From: Hofstenia miamia | Taxonomy: Eukaryota > Xenacoelomorpha > Acoela > Hofsteniidae | Direction: 5' to 3' | DNA length: 64,000 nt | Assembly (NCBI GenBank): GCA_900660155.1 | Contig: CABFPE010000187.1 | Span: 170,657 to 234,656 of the forward strand | Part shown: positions 11,495 to 24,600 of the stretch, piece by piece | Layout: every line of letters starts with the position of its first letter | How positions within the stretch are numbered: the stretch's first letter is position 1 | Notes under the pieces: generated by a model | What the model saw: the letters and a program-made list of their open reading frames with translations, nothing else | Database searches by the model: none | What the model was told of the DNA's origin: nothing | Made by a program: the position numbers and the translations under genes

Positions 11495-13189
11495 CCTATA
11501 AAAATCATAGTACATAATATGTAAATAACTATTGGTTCTGCAATGGTAGACAATATTAAATTGATATTGCAATTATTGCAATAATTGGAAATTAATTAAC
11601 CTATTGAATACTTTAAAAAATCAATTGCCAATTATTTAAGATTCACTTAACTCTTGCTGAAATATATAATCAATTCCCGATCCCAGAAGCATTATCATCC
11701 TGTCTAGTAAATTTATATAGCTTTGGCTGTGGAATGTACTGGATAATTTAATCACCCAAAATTATGTACTGTATTTACCACCCAATTCACCACTTTATGT
11801 ATATTTAAGGCTTAACATTAACCTTATTTTGCACCATTATGATATTCTGTCGGACACCTCACCTTGGAATGCCAAACCTAAAGAAATTAAACTATAATCA
11901 CAGCATTTACATAAGGTATTTATGGCAGAACAAAATTTGCCATTAGCGATTATGATTAGTGGCAATATCTAACTTTTGATTTTGTAGAACAATTTCTTCA
12001 TACTGCTAACAGATGTATGAAGCACAAGCAACCCTTTTTGTTATCTCACAATTATGATTTTTCTTTGAAAACATTTTTATGTGTTATATATTGATTTTTA
12101 TTAATATCAAGCTATTTATCTTACTATGATTTTTGATATAATATTTTCATTCTAATTATTGCCAAAAGTTGGCAATAATCTATTGTTTGAAACGCAAAAA
12201 TTGATTACTTTACTAAACTAGAAAAATCTAATTGTAGGGCTCCAATTAAAAATTGCCTACTCTTGCGTGTATGTAATTTATGACGAGGGGCAATTTAATC
12301 CGCTACTTAAGCGAAACTAAGAATGAGAAATATAGGTATTTTGAATAACATTTTTATGAAGTTATAGGTTACTTGGGTGAAAATAATTTGAACGCGCTTT
12401 CTGTATACATTAACTTGTAGTGAAATATTGTGAATTATATAGCAATGCTAATAATAATTCAAATTATGGCAAGTTGTAAAATGTAACTAAAAGTACTTTG
12501 TGTCAACTTAATACGAAAAGATCCCCAATCCTGTGCATTCTTCAGTTATCAGGAGTTGAAGTCAGAGATAGACTTGCGTTAGTCTGGGGTTGGATTAAGC
12601 ATGTGAAAAAGATGGGCTAAAATTGAACAAATAGACTACAGTTTTAGTGAATGCTATATAATTTTTTAATGCTTTGAAATTGTATATTACTATCATATAC
12701 TCGTGAAGAACTGAATTTTGAATTTTCAATTCAATGCCCAAATTTTATTGATAGTTTCTATTCTAAAATATCTTACTTTTATCTAGCAAGCCGGAAAATC
12801 GTAGAAAACTTCTTAAAAAATTTTATGAAAATAGGCCGAATTGGAATTAAGTGGGTTGGAGCGGATTCAGGCTGGGCAGAGATTGGCCTAATTTTTCTGA
12901 TTAGATTTATTAAAGTCTATGAAGGTAAGACATTTCTGGAAATCATTCTACTACAAAAGGAAAGAAGTGTTTCCTACTCAAATTAGGAACAGTTAACAGT
13001 GCATCAGCCTGTATTCAAAACTCGCCTCACCCACTGATCTACGGGACAATAAGTGTGTTAGCCATCTTAATAAAGGTTGCATTAGTGAGGTGTAGGGAGA
13101 AATTATTCATTATTAGTAATTGATAACATAAACATTCATTATGCTTGTTCCGTTTGTTAGGTTAAAATGAAATATATACAGTATATATG

Positions 13190-13209
13190 AATATATATAT
13201 ATATATATA
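13190..13209. repeat. (TA)n microsatellite
   Basis: About ten AT units just inside the right end of the 11187-13252 element. Confidence 0.9.
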
Positions 13210-13481
13210 CAGAATAGTTCCCCTCCTCATAAAAAAGCTGGGTGCGCCCCTGGTTACTAATCTATGCAAGTGTGAATAGGTTTTGAATACTTGATTGTCA
13301 TTGTTTTTTAGTCATCATTGGGTCAAAAAATGTTTTGTAAGACCATAATTATCCATTTCATAGAAGCAATTGATTGAGCAAATATTAGGAGGCATTATGA
13401 CGAAAGCGTACATTACAACAGAGACAATATCAAAATCGCATGTACACATAAACTAAAAAATTTGGTTTGATTCTTATGATT

Positions 13482-13845
13482 TAGAGTGTTCGCCATTGGT
13501 ATGTACTACTATAGATTTTACTAGTACATATACTAGTATGTACTAGTGCATAAACTAAGCAATACTAATATATGTAGATAAAAACTATGAGAAGGCACAG
13601 CAATTCATAATTTTTAATAATTTTCCCTATTGTCGAACTCAAACTTCAAATGCACACAATGCCCACGTCATCAAGTATTTTTGTATATTGATTCTGCATT
13701 GAAATCTCACAGTTTTCAATATTTTTAACACAAAAAATTTAAGATTTTTTGAATGTAGTAGTATTCACTAGTATCTATATTGGTGTTTAGCAGTATGCAT
13801 TAGTATCAAAAATTTCTGTACTAGTATATTACGAACACTAGTTCT
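13482..13845. mobile_element. TACTAGTA-iterated MITE-like element
   Basis: The words TACTAGTA, CTAGTA and TAGTACTA recur near both ends of this stretch and not in the middle. The ends are related inverted repeats: left TAGAGTGTTCG, right (reverse complement) CTAGTGTTCG. A clean target duplication could not be settled. Confidence 0.55.
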
Positions 13846-16179
13846 AACTATGCTATCATTATTTTTGATAACGTCATTAACTCTCAAAAAATATACACAC
13901 TAGAATTCATTCTTAGCTAATTAAATATAATTTTATTGTGTTTATTTGATACTTTTTTAATGAGAACAATACCAATACGTTTTTGCAATATTTGTAATAA
14001 TATACCCCCAGTTGAAAAACAATATCATACATGAAAATAAGCAGATATTTAGAAAAATTTTATTCGTTTTTAGGAAAAGTCATCAAGCCTCATTAAGAAA
14101 GTTGCACAACTTTTTGAGCAGTGATTAAAATCTTACACTCTGACCGAACGAGTAAGGCTAAATCTTCGTATTATCTAGGCATTAGACTTGGAGAGAATAT
14201 AAATCTTTTTCAGAAATTTTAAATTTCAATGAAAAGTAGTTAATATTCAGGCACAGGAATACACGTTAGTACATATTTTCAAAACCTACAGTATATCATA
14301 AACCTACCCATATCATAAGTTTTTCAATATTCATAATACGCTTGGAAGAAGTTGTTTGAAATAATGGAAAACAGTCTTTCGTTTCAAAAGGTTGCAGAAT
14401 GTTTAAGTTTAATAATTTCACAATCTAGAGTTGTATTTATTCTTTGTAAGTCAAATTATCAAGCTAATAAAATTTCTTGATTTTGTAGTTTTCATTAAGT
14501 AGCTAAATAATTGTATAATGCATTAAGCTGTACGTTGACGTTAAAGTAATGATTTTTTCAGTTTCGAGATTGGCATGTTAGTAAACAATTACCTGTCGTA
14601 TGACTATTTCTGGAAAGGCGTGCGAATATCTCAAGGGAAAGGAAACGATAAAATCATCACGCGGTGATTTTTGTTAACTGGTGTGTTTTCTTAGACGCCA
14701 TTTTAAATTGCATTAGCAGAAGAATCGTTTGAATATTGATTGGTTATAATGAGCAGACTTTTTCTATTCCTGAGAATTACAATATTAATGGGGGAGTGAT
14801 ATTCAACTCATTTGCTTTCACAGAACAACAGTTGACATTGCTAGGAACTATTTAGTGTATATTAAGACTCTTAAAACAACGTGCATTTTTACACTTGCAT
14901 TATAGAAAATTACTATTGCTTATGGCTTTGTTCATAGGTAATTTCCCAATTTCACTCTTCATCAATGCAGGCTTTCTTAACTGTTGAAAAATTATATGAA
15001 TTTTTTATTTTTCAATCCAAAATGCTATGCGCGAATCACTAATAGAAAACAAAGTATAAACGTATTTTTTAAAATAACGAAAATTAACTAATTTATTATT
15101 TTATGCTGAAATTGAATAAAATGAATGCCTGAAAAATAATAAAACTATGATCAAGGGAATAGCGTCGAAAGATTAGCAGTGATTAAACATGATTAAAAGT
15201 GATTGTAAAATTTAGTTAAAATCCTTATTCATTTGTATTATGCAACTAAGTTACAATATTGCACATTATGAGAATACAGTGTAGCCGATTAAGAAAAATT
15301 AGACAAATTGTAACAAGCGAATTTACGCTTACGTCAGAACAGCCATATTGGCAGAAGAATAATTCAAAATTTGAAATCGGCAGGTACTTAGAATTTTTTA
15401 AATAAATAGCTTAAAATTTAGATGGAAGTTGATGAACAATAAATTCTTTGGAGTTTATTTTAATTTCTTTTTCAGGATTTATCTGGTTTGATATTTAATA
15501 AAATGTTCAGCTAAGCAAGTTGTGTCCATCACGGGAGCGATTCAAAGGGTCCTTGTGCCAGTCACGAAACCGCACTTAAGTTACGGAGTTTTCTGATTCT
15601 TTCTTAGTCTGACTATCGATCACTACATGTACATTATAACAGATTTACGAAACGGCTTGATAGCCAACAATTAGGATTATATCTATATTACTAAAAGTAG
15701 GAGACTTGACAATAATCGACTGAATAAATGACTTTACATGTATTGTTATTAAATGTAAGTGTAGGAAGCTGCAATATTTAACTAATTATTAAAGCCAATA
15801 GTTTTACGGTAATGGCTAGTTTGATATTAAATTAATGCAGCTAGTGTCAACGCCCGGTTGCTTTACTTATTTAGTCTAACAAACACTTTACAAAATTAAG
15901 TTTAAGTCAGCAAAGCTTTGACATGAGTACGTGCACTGAGCTAATGTAAGGTACACATAATTAATGTTCATTGAGCTGAGATGGTGCAACGAACTTGGTC
16001 AATCGTTAACGAAGGAGAGGAACTGGTGTGTGGAGATCAGAGTCGGGCAGTAGCCCACCGTTAATCGATTAGAGAATACACTGCATGGCTTCGTCACCTA
16101 AACAGTGATGATTAATATTTGGTTAGCATAACTAGCTAAACAAAGAGGCAGCATCTAGCCGTCAATTAATCTAGTAAAT
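13846..16179. other. No gene seen; one dispersed repeat copy
   Basis: AT-rich sequence. About 14160-14345 is related to the 152-bp unit in the TIR-gene intron (shared GACTTGGAGAGAATATAAATC-like and GTTAAT..AATACA words). About 15840-16180 is somewhat less AT-rich and may be the 5' untranslated part of the LINE that follows. Confidence 0.4.
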
Positions 16180-19010
16180 CCTTACCCGCCATTAATTGAG
16201 CGATAATTATTAACAATAATACACGGCGATAAAGGCTTGGTAGAGGATGTTACACAATTTTTGGAATCACAGAAACATAGTTGAAATACAATAATACAAT
16301 ACCCATTTTTAGAGAAAATATTCAGAAAAGATAGAAATCTAAACAAATCTGACAAACTTTGAGGTGGTGGGGTTATATTATTAGTACCCAAGAAATTTTC
16401 GCCGAAACTAAGAATCGATATAAATAAAAGTAATCAAAATTTTGAAAGCTTATGGATAGAACTAAAAATAAACCAAGAAATAATTTTAGTCAATATCAGT
16501 TATTGTAATAGAAAATAAGCATTTATTAAATTTCAAGAAATTTTACACGAAGAACTTTCCATGTCTTACAATAAAAGAAAGAAGATCACATTAATGGGAG
16601 ATTATAACCAAAACAATTTAAATCAAAACGAATGTAATAATATTCACGACCTAATATATATTTTTAACATGGACGTACTAAATAAAACGACACCAACTCA
16701 CATAATCAGTAAAACATCATCATTAATTGATTACATAATATGTGATGCCTCTGAAATATCGAATTATGAAACATTTGTCTTAGATGATCTATTGTCTGAT
16801 CATTTAATTACCTGGAGAATTTTACCAAAAACGAAAGTAAATGTTTTTTGAAACAAAGCAAAAATATTCTTTTCATTCAACTAAGCATTATCAGAGAAAC
16901 ACTTATCGATAAACTTGCTAAATCTAATATGGACATGTTTTTATAACTTTCAATCAATTGATGAAAAGTTTGGATTTATAACAAAAAGTCTGGATATGCT
17001 GTACAACAAACATTGTCCAATAACTAAAATTAAGAAACAAGTTCAAACTCTATTTGTAAAGTGAAAGATATGGATTTCAAAAAAAACTAAACAGTTAGTT
17101 AAAGAAAAGCATAAGCTTTATGAAGACTATTGTAAAATTAGATGTCCAGAAAATCTAAAAAAATACAAGAAATTAAGAAATAGTGTATCAAATAAATTAA
17201 AATATGAGCTTAATGAATTTTTTACACGATCTTTTAATGATGAAAAGAATGTAGCAAGAAAATAGCTACACACCAATAAATTTATCAAAGAAAAAAAGAA
17301 CAATGATATCAAATGTCTAGTTAGCAATGAAGGAAAAATCATTGAAAAAAGCATTGAAATTGCAAATATTATGAATGAACACTTTGGTAAATTTCAAGAT
17401 GAAGATTCTATTAAGGAAATTACTAAATTTCATTGCCGTTATAACATAAATTTGAATCACTCATCTTTTAAATTTAAATATGTTTCACTTCATGATTTTT
17501 GTAAATGCTAAAAAATGATGAAAACAAGTAAATCAAAAGACCTAAGTTACTATCCTCTATGGTTATTAAAAGATGCTCTATATGTGTTAGCAAGACCATT
17601 ATGTGATCTCTTCAATGAATGTATTTACTATTCCTATTTCCCTAAACAATTTAAAATGGCTGAAGTTATTCCCATTTTTAAAAAGGGCAATAATTAAAAA
17701 ACAGAGAATTACTGTCCAATATCTATTCTCTCAGGAATAAGCAAAATTTTTGAAAAACTCATATATCCACAATTAACGATCTACATTGAAGAGAATAAAT
17801 TTTTAAGCAAACAGCAATTTGGTTTTAGAAAAGGATTATCAACAAATTATGCATTAATTGAAACAATAGATGACTGGCGTAGAAAATTAGACAAAGATGA
17901 AAAAGTTTATATTGCTTCACTTGATATATCAAAGGCCTTTAATTCAATTAATCATAATTTACTAATTAAAAAACTAAGAGAAATTCATAATTTTAGTTGT
18001 TCATCAATCCAATTTCTGAAATCATATATATTTGATCGTTCACAATAAGTGAAAGTAAACAATCTATCGTCAAAACAAATATTGATAAATAATGGAGTGT
18101 CACAAGGATCAGTTTAGAGCCACTATTATTCAATCTATATGTAAATGATATTCCTAACTTCATTGAAGGAACTGCATTCAATTTGCAGATGATACTCTAT
18201 TATATACATCCAAAATAAAGATTTTACAAGAACATATAATTAAAGTAAAGAAATTTTTTGAACAGAATATGATGAAATTAAATATTGAGAAAACGACATT
18301 TATTATTATAAAGAAAAAAAATGGAAAAATGAACCATTAGAATCAATATATGTTGAAAAAATATCATTTATAAAACTAAGAAAATTAAATATATTGGTAT
18401 TGAATTTGATAATGAACTTAAATTTACTGATCAGATCAAAGCAACTACGAAGAAAATGGCCCATGGAGATAAATTGCTAACATATATTACCAATGAAGTG
18501 GAGGATTGTACAACTAAGATCTCTTATACTATCACATTTTTCATATTCGTCATTTTTATTTACCAATGTTTCCAAGAAAATATTTAAAAAATTTTAAAAA
18601 GTTTTTAATTGGGCAATTAATACAATCTGTAGTAAAAAAGATCAAGGTAAAATATTAGAAGAACATAATATCGAATCATTAGAATACTTATTAAAATTAA
18701 ATTGCCTCTTACCATTTTAATAAAGACCTTCAGTAGAATTCCAGAAAAATATACACAAGCGAACTAAGACTTATCACAAAGTCAAATTTAAAAAGAAAAT
18801 CTTTGAAAAATCATTTACCAATTTTAAAATTGATTTATGGAACAAACTCTATCCAGATATTAAAGAAGAACGAAATTTCAATAAATTTAAAAGATCAGTA
18901 AAAATTTTACTAAAACAAAGAAGATCCAACTACTTATCAAACTATAGGACAAAGTTCATAAACTATAACAAAGCTATTGAACAATGAAAACCAACTATTT
19001 ATATCCTCAA
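16180..19010 (+). mobile_element. LINE retrotransposon, decayed (Jockey/CR1 group)
   Basis: The parts lie in retrotransposon order on the plus strand. First is an apurinic-type endonuclease: GITET followed by a stop in place of the usual Trp (16278-16280), then GGGVILLVPKK, MGDYNQN (16590s), LIDYII and LSDHL (to about 16850). A linker follows, then reverse transcriptase from about 17515: IPIFKKGNN, NYCPISILSGISKIFEK, QFGFRKGLSTN, ASLDISKAFNSINHNLL, GVSQGS, and the catalytic FADD at 18182-18193 (FADDTLLYTS). A C-terminal tail ends near 18985. Several stops and frameshifts make it inactive. The ends are not defined. Confidence 0.9.
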
Positions 19011-21140
19011 GGACAATAAACTTTCGAAACCAAGACAAAGTATTTTTAGAACCAAGTTAATTACTATCTATTGTTTCTATCTAATTCTTCATAAGTGTTA
19101 ATCACTTGATTTGTACAAAACAAAAGAATTAAAAAAAGAAATCATATAACATATAATTTTATAATTCTTCAAGTATCTGGATATTTGAAAAAATAGATAT
19201 GATTATATACATATTGGAGATAAACTTCAAATTAAAACGTCCAGTCAATGAAATGATAAGTTTTTAAATGAAATTAACAAACTTCTTAATGTGTATAATT
19301 TTTAGACCTAGAGAGTTTATTGTACCAAAACGCTATTGTTGAAAGATTGATTTACATGTTCAGTGCAGGTGCATGTGTCAATAATATCTTAGGTTTGCTT
19401 AGTATTTGTATCCATAGACACAAGCTCTTCACATTTTGAAGTTTTACATTAGTATCGTATGCTTTTTTAAAATTCAACTTATGTTTCTTGATTCCAATGT
19501 GAAGATTATTTTATACATTTCTATTAGATCAAGTTTTATTCTAGCAAACTTAAAATATATTGTGTGGCAATAAGGCATAAAATCGATCGAATTTGCAATA
19601 ATTTAGTGAAGTGCGCGTCGGATTTTGTGCGCTGAGCTAAGGCCTACATTTCCACCTTCATGTGTATCTCTGGGCAAGCTCATAAACGAGTTTAAGATGG
19701 ACTGGAAGGGCATAAATTTAAGTCGCTCCAGTTTGTTTGTAGAAATTGGGCCTGTTTTCAGCTCATGTTCATTTCCGTGTTTCCCTGGACCTGTTTTTTA
19801 GTGTTCACTGATTGGGGCTTTGTTAAATCTCTAATGCAAATTCTTTCGGGGTCACTACTTCTGATTTGCACAGTGCTATCTTTAGTGGAGCCTTAATTAA
19901 ATATCAAGAAGTCAAGAATAAACAAGTTGATCAGGTGCTGCAAGGCAATTTTGTGTTAATTTTCATCACTTTATGTGAGTAATTTGCAAATTTCCGAATG
20001 GGCTGGGATATAAGTACTTTAAGGTGTGCAACAAAACGGTTTGTCGTTTTCAAAATGAAAACAAGCTGCTTAAAGATTTTCTAGAAAAGACTCTTTTGAA
20101 AAATGTTTTGACTTCCTTAGATGAGTAAAATTTTTTCTGTCACTAGAATTTCTGTCTATATTCTAACACAATTTACATGCTTGCTAAGAACTATTTCATT
20201 TTTCAAGCTACTAGTAACAAGTCTAAAATTAAATTTAATAATTTGTAAAATATGTTCTAAAAAAATTAAACAGGAACAGGTTTTGTTCTTTAAACCATCA
20301 TGTTTAATAAAAAATGGTTTCCTGAAAAAGTGCATTTCAATGCGGAATCTAGCACGATGATCTCATTTGCAGAATTCTTTTAGTATTTTTCAGAGTTTTC
20401 TTTTTCTAAATTTGCACGTACCGGTACCTTAAAGCCCAAACAGAAAATAAATATTTGTAAAAAAATTATGTGAATAAAAAGTGTTCTCAATCCCATTTAT
20501 AAAAATTTTCAACAGTTGCCACGAGTTACAATATTCCCGATTCAAGGAAGTAAAAGATTTGTTCTTGCTAAAATATTTTAGGTTCCAAATACAGGCGCCT
20601 TTTCAGAAAACTGAATTTCTAGTTGCCTCCTTCCAATATGATGTGATAATGGTTAAAAAATTGCTTTGAAAGTTTTATATTACTTAACAAAGAAACTTTG
20701 CGAAGATATTTTCAGTATTTATTGGTTTTTTCTTGATAAAATTTAAATTTGCAGTCAATAATTTACAACATATCTTGACATAATGATGATCTCCAACAAT
20801 TAGTATATTAAGTCCCAATTTCAATTTTGTATTGAAGATGGTAAGCGCATTTTTGGTGTAACTTTTATAATAACTTCATAACAAGTAATAGATTTTTCCT
20901 AAAAGCCTCAAGAACAGATAGTTCTTTAAGTATTAGATCAAGGGTCAAAAGAGTCCGGAGTCTCTAACATTGATCTGTGTCCAATCTACCTTGAATTGCT
21001 ACTTGAATGATAATATTTACACATTGGACATAATATTCACTACGAATTTTTCAAAATCTGTGATGATTTCATCAAAACATTTTTAAATCCTTATAACTCA
21101 CGAAGAAATAAATATATTTAAAAAGTGAAACCACCACAAG
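19011..21140. other. No gene seen
   Basis: AT-rich DNA after the LINE. Open frames at 20121-20360 and 20481-20669 have biased, low-complexity composition and no family resemblance. A patch at 19600-19880 is slightly richer in GC but gives no coherent frame. Confidence 0.4.
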
Positions 21141-21141
21141 A

Positions 21142-21260
21142 TTAAGAATCGTCTCCTTTCTTTTTCGACTTGAACTTGCAACCTTTCAAGGTCCATGGGT
21201 GCCTTTCCGCGACAACATCTGACTTTGCGCTCGACGCGCTTGAATGGGTGTCGCACAGTT
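21142..21260 (-). other. Exon-like GC-rich fragment, unassigned
   Basis: One minus-strand frame reads SSASSAKSDVVAERHPWT and ends KGCKFKSKKKGDDS with a stop at 21142-21144. Third codon positions are rich in G and C, unlike the surroundings, which suggests real or recently dead coding sequence. It lies about 0.5 kb beyond the KCTD stop. It could be an alternative 3' exon, a retrocopy fragment or chance; an overlapping plus-strand frame is also open. Confidence 0.25.
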
Positions 21261-21503
21261 TGGTTCAGAAAACAAAATATTTGATGATAGTAGTTGTTTC
21301 CATGCACATTAGATGGAATCATTATCTGAACACTGGGCATGGAATGAATTGGAATGTTTTTACAAAAAAATTTCTCATTGAAAAAATATTAATATTTTTA
21401 TGTACTTGAGGCGCGGGAATAGTTCTTAGTACATGATTGTGTACAAGCCCATAGATGTTCTTAGCAGGCTTAATAAAATTGCTCAAAAATTTGGACAAAG
21501 CGG

Positions 21504-21509
21504 TTTATT
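21504..21509 (-). terminator. Candidate polyadenylation signal for the KCTD gene
   Basis: AATAAA on the minus strand, about 190 bases past the KCTD stop codon at 21697-21699. Confidence 0.45.
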
Positions 21510-21696
21510 ATTTTAAAGTAATTCTAATGAATATATAGGGTTAAATATGATTTCAAGCCTAAATTCATTACTTATGCAGATTCAGAACAATTTATTTGTA
21601 TAATTCAAGTCTCCGTTAATAGCTTTACATCACAGTCTGTGTATGTATTTGATTAATTTGGAGAAATGTTTCACTATAAAATCACTATAAAAACTT

Positions 21697-24600
21697 TTAA
21701 TTTGGTTTGAAAAATACAAACTCGTTAAAGTACATTTTTATGTCATTGGTGATGTCCTTGCTAGAAGTGGAGCTGTTTTTGTTACTGGAAGCAGTGATCA
21801 TCTTATATCCCGCAATTGCCAAGTCATCAAATGCTTGCATGAGATTGCAATGAGTTAGCATGAATCGAGAGGTATACCTATCTGCCCCTAAACAACAATT
21901 AATTAGAGTGTAGCTTTATAGTATTACATATTAAAACTGTCGAGACTTACAACCACTTCTGCATTTATGATGGTAACTTGTTAGATTATGCTTTCGTAAA
22001 CATTACATTATATTTTGGGTAGAATTCTACCCAAGTATACGCAACAAACAAAGCTATAACGCAATATAATAACTTATATTCTGGTTTGTCGTAAGACATA
22101 TTTTTAGGATTTAATATTATTTTAATCTAAACATGTCTCTACTTTTGTACTAAGCTTAGCAATTATATTTATGTCAACGTTAAGCAGCCTGTGAATTTTG
22201 GAATTTTTATGGTTCTTGAAAAAAAGTTTGGAGCCTTATGTCTCAAGAACTAATATAGATGTCTAAAATCTGAAAGCAACAGGGGATAGCCGAAAGTATC
22301 CTCTTTCGCTTTCATTTTTAAAGCTCACCATTTCGCTGTCCCATTGAGGTTGGCCGTACAAAAAGTCAGAAGTCGTGAGGCCGAAGCAATTAAGGTTCTT
22401 GGCAAAGGTGGAATCCGGTTTGGTTTGTGTAAGATCATGTTACAGTCGGGCTTATGGTTAAGGTTCGGGCTCAGTTTTTAAACATTAAGCGGGATGAATT
22501 TTTTCGAAAAAACTGATTTTTAATAAGTTTAAGATTTAATAATGCTGGAATTTGTAGTAATCATTCATCATTGTAATGTGTACCATCTCAAAGACGTTTT
22601 AATTTGTGGTTATAGATTGTTTTGAGCCGTTTTTACATCATTTTTACACTTGATTTTAGAAAATCGGGTTGAAATTTGGTTAAGATGTTTATTTCGGGTT
22701 TAGGTTGAGAAAATCGGTTTCAGGTCAGGTTCTAAAATCTCGGCCCGATTCCACATTTAGTTCATTGTTTTTTCCAAGGGCTTTAAGCCTCCCTTGAAGA
22801 TTAAATTAAAAAGAGAATTGAGAATATTTTTAAAACTCAGAATTTTCAACGAATAATAGTTAATCTTTTCCAATACTTCCCAGCTCAATAGACTTTAGGA
22901 CAAATTTACATTCCAGTACGTTCATCAATAGATGTGTTCAGAACTCACGATTTCCAAATTTTCCAATAAACTTAGAAAAAATGCTTTGAAAATACGAAAA
23001 AACTGCTTGCGCTTGTAAAAGCAGACTAAACTATTTAAAGTTAATAAGGTTGAGACTTAATGTGAAAGTTGGTTAGTGAACAATACGACGATTTATTAGA
23101 GATTTGCAACAAATAAATTTCCTTAATGAAAATTGTATTGGCCAAACTCAAAACCTTATTCTAAATCTTGAAATTTAGATTCATTTTTTAATTCCTTATT
23201 TGGATTTTGTTTAAACGGAAAATTGTCCTTTGCTAGATTCGATCTTGCAAAATTTGGCATTTGTTATATTTAAAACAATATTATTGCAAATGTTGGCCAA
23301 GTGATTATGTCAGATATCAAGAAAATGCAATAAAAATAAGAAACCCTGGCCGTAGTCTGCTTCTCTGGATTCATTAAGAGTATCTTTAAATACATTTCTA
23401 CAAATCGTCACGTGACCATGAACAACAATTCTGCCAGTTCTTTGAAAAGTGCCATCGATCCGACCGACATTGTAACTTCTTCTGCATCCCAGAAGAATAT
23501 AGCACTTCTTATGATTTACTGCTTCCTAAAAACAAACCACTAAGTGTTATCAAAAATGTGTAATACATAAAAGTCAGGACTGTAGTCTAGTTTTGGACAA
23601 AGTTAATAGCCTACACGATATTTGAAGTTCTAATGAAGCTGCTAATCCCAAAAATAATCAATTGAATTCTGCTCCTTCATTAAAAACAGATAAAGATTTT
23701 GCATATTTATGCAAGTCGATTTCTTCAAATTAGCAAACTATGCATCACATTTATTTTTCTTAGTGTAAATCTTCGAGATTCATGATAAATTAAAGAGACG
23801 CACACAAATATGGAATATTATCATAGTTTTGTTTCAAAAACGTTTTTATATGGAGAAAATATAATTTCCAGATAAAATAAAATTGAATTTTTGAATAGAA
23901 GAAATTTACTAAGTTTTATTAGGGTTCCACATTACTTACTATCACTTCCCTATATATATATATATATATATATGTATTTACGTATATTTAAATCCGATAT
24001 TTATATTCTTGATTGATGTTTGTTATTTGATATAACTGGTTCTTCAATCGTACTTTGTACTTCAAACTGCATCCCTCAACTGCAGATATTGAAAGAGTTT
24101 TTTGGATGGGTTCATTCAAGAGAAAGAAATAGACTTGGGGTCGAAGAGGCTTAAAATTTATTTTGTTTGAAAGTTTTAAATAGTGATTGTACGAAATATA
24201 TTTTTCTTAGTTATAGATATCTCTAAAAAGATCGGATTGATTGGTATTTATAATAAATATCAAGACTTTATCAACCATAGTAGCACAGTGATTTGAGTTT
24301 TGAAATGATTTGTAGATGTAGAGTGCCAGCTATAGACGTCTCATTATCATATAGATTTGGAGAGGACTTGTTGATGCACAAAGAATTAACTCAATTAAGA
24401 CGCCTACTTTCCATTTAAGTACTTCATCTCACGTTATCTATTTTGAATGTGATGTTGATTGTAAACCACATCAAATTATATTTATTTTCNATCCCCATAC
24501 TATATTGCAGGTAAGAACAACGATGAAAATATTTGTTACCGAAAAATCTATTTAGAAATATAACTTTATTTACACAAGCTTTCCTATAAGAATATAATAA

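Larger units (their letters stand above)
11187..13252. mobile_element. hAT-type DNA transposon, non-autonomous, ~2.07 kb
   Basis: The left end reads CAGAGGCGCACCCAG and the right end, reverse complemented, CAGGGGCGCACCCAG: 14 of 15 bases match. The element is bounded on both sides by the same 8 bases, GTTACTAA (11179-11186 and 13253-13260), an intact target duplication of hAT length. I see no transposase frame inside, so it looks non-autonomous. It contains a nested hAT MITE (11280-11494), AATTG/CAATT-iterated sequence around 11560-12250 and a (TA)n tract (13190-13209). Confidence 0.9.

Noticed and set aside
17127..17354. Minus-strand hydrophobic frame
   Set aside because: Antisense to the plus-strand LINE; hydrophobicity comes from complementing Lys- and Asn-rich codons.
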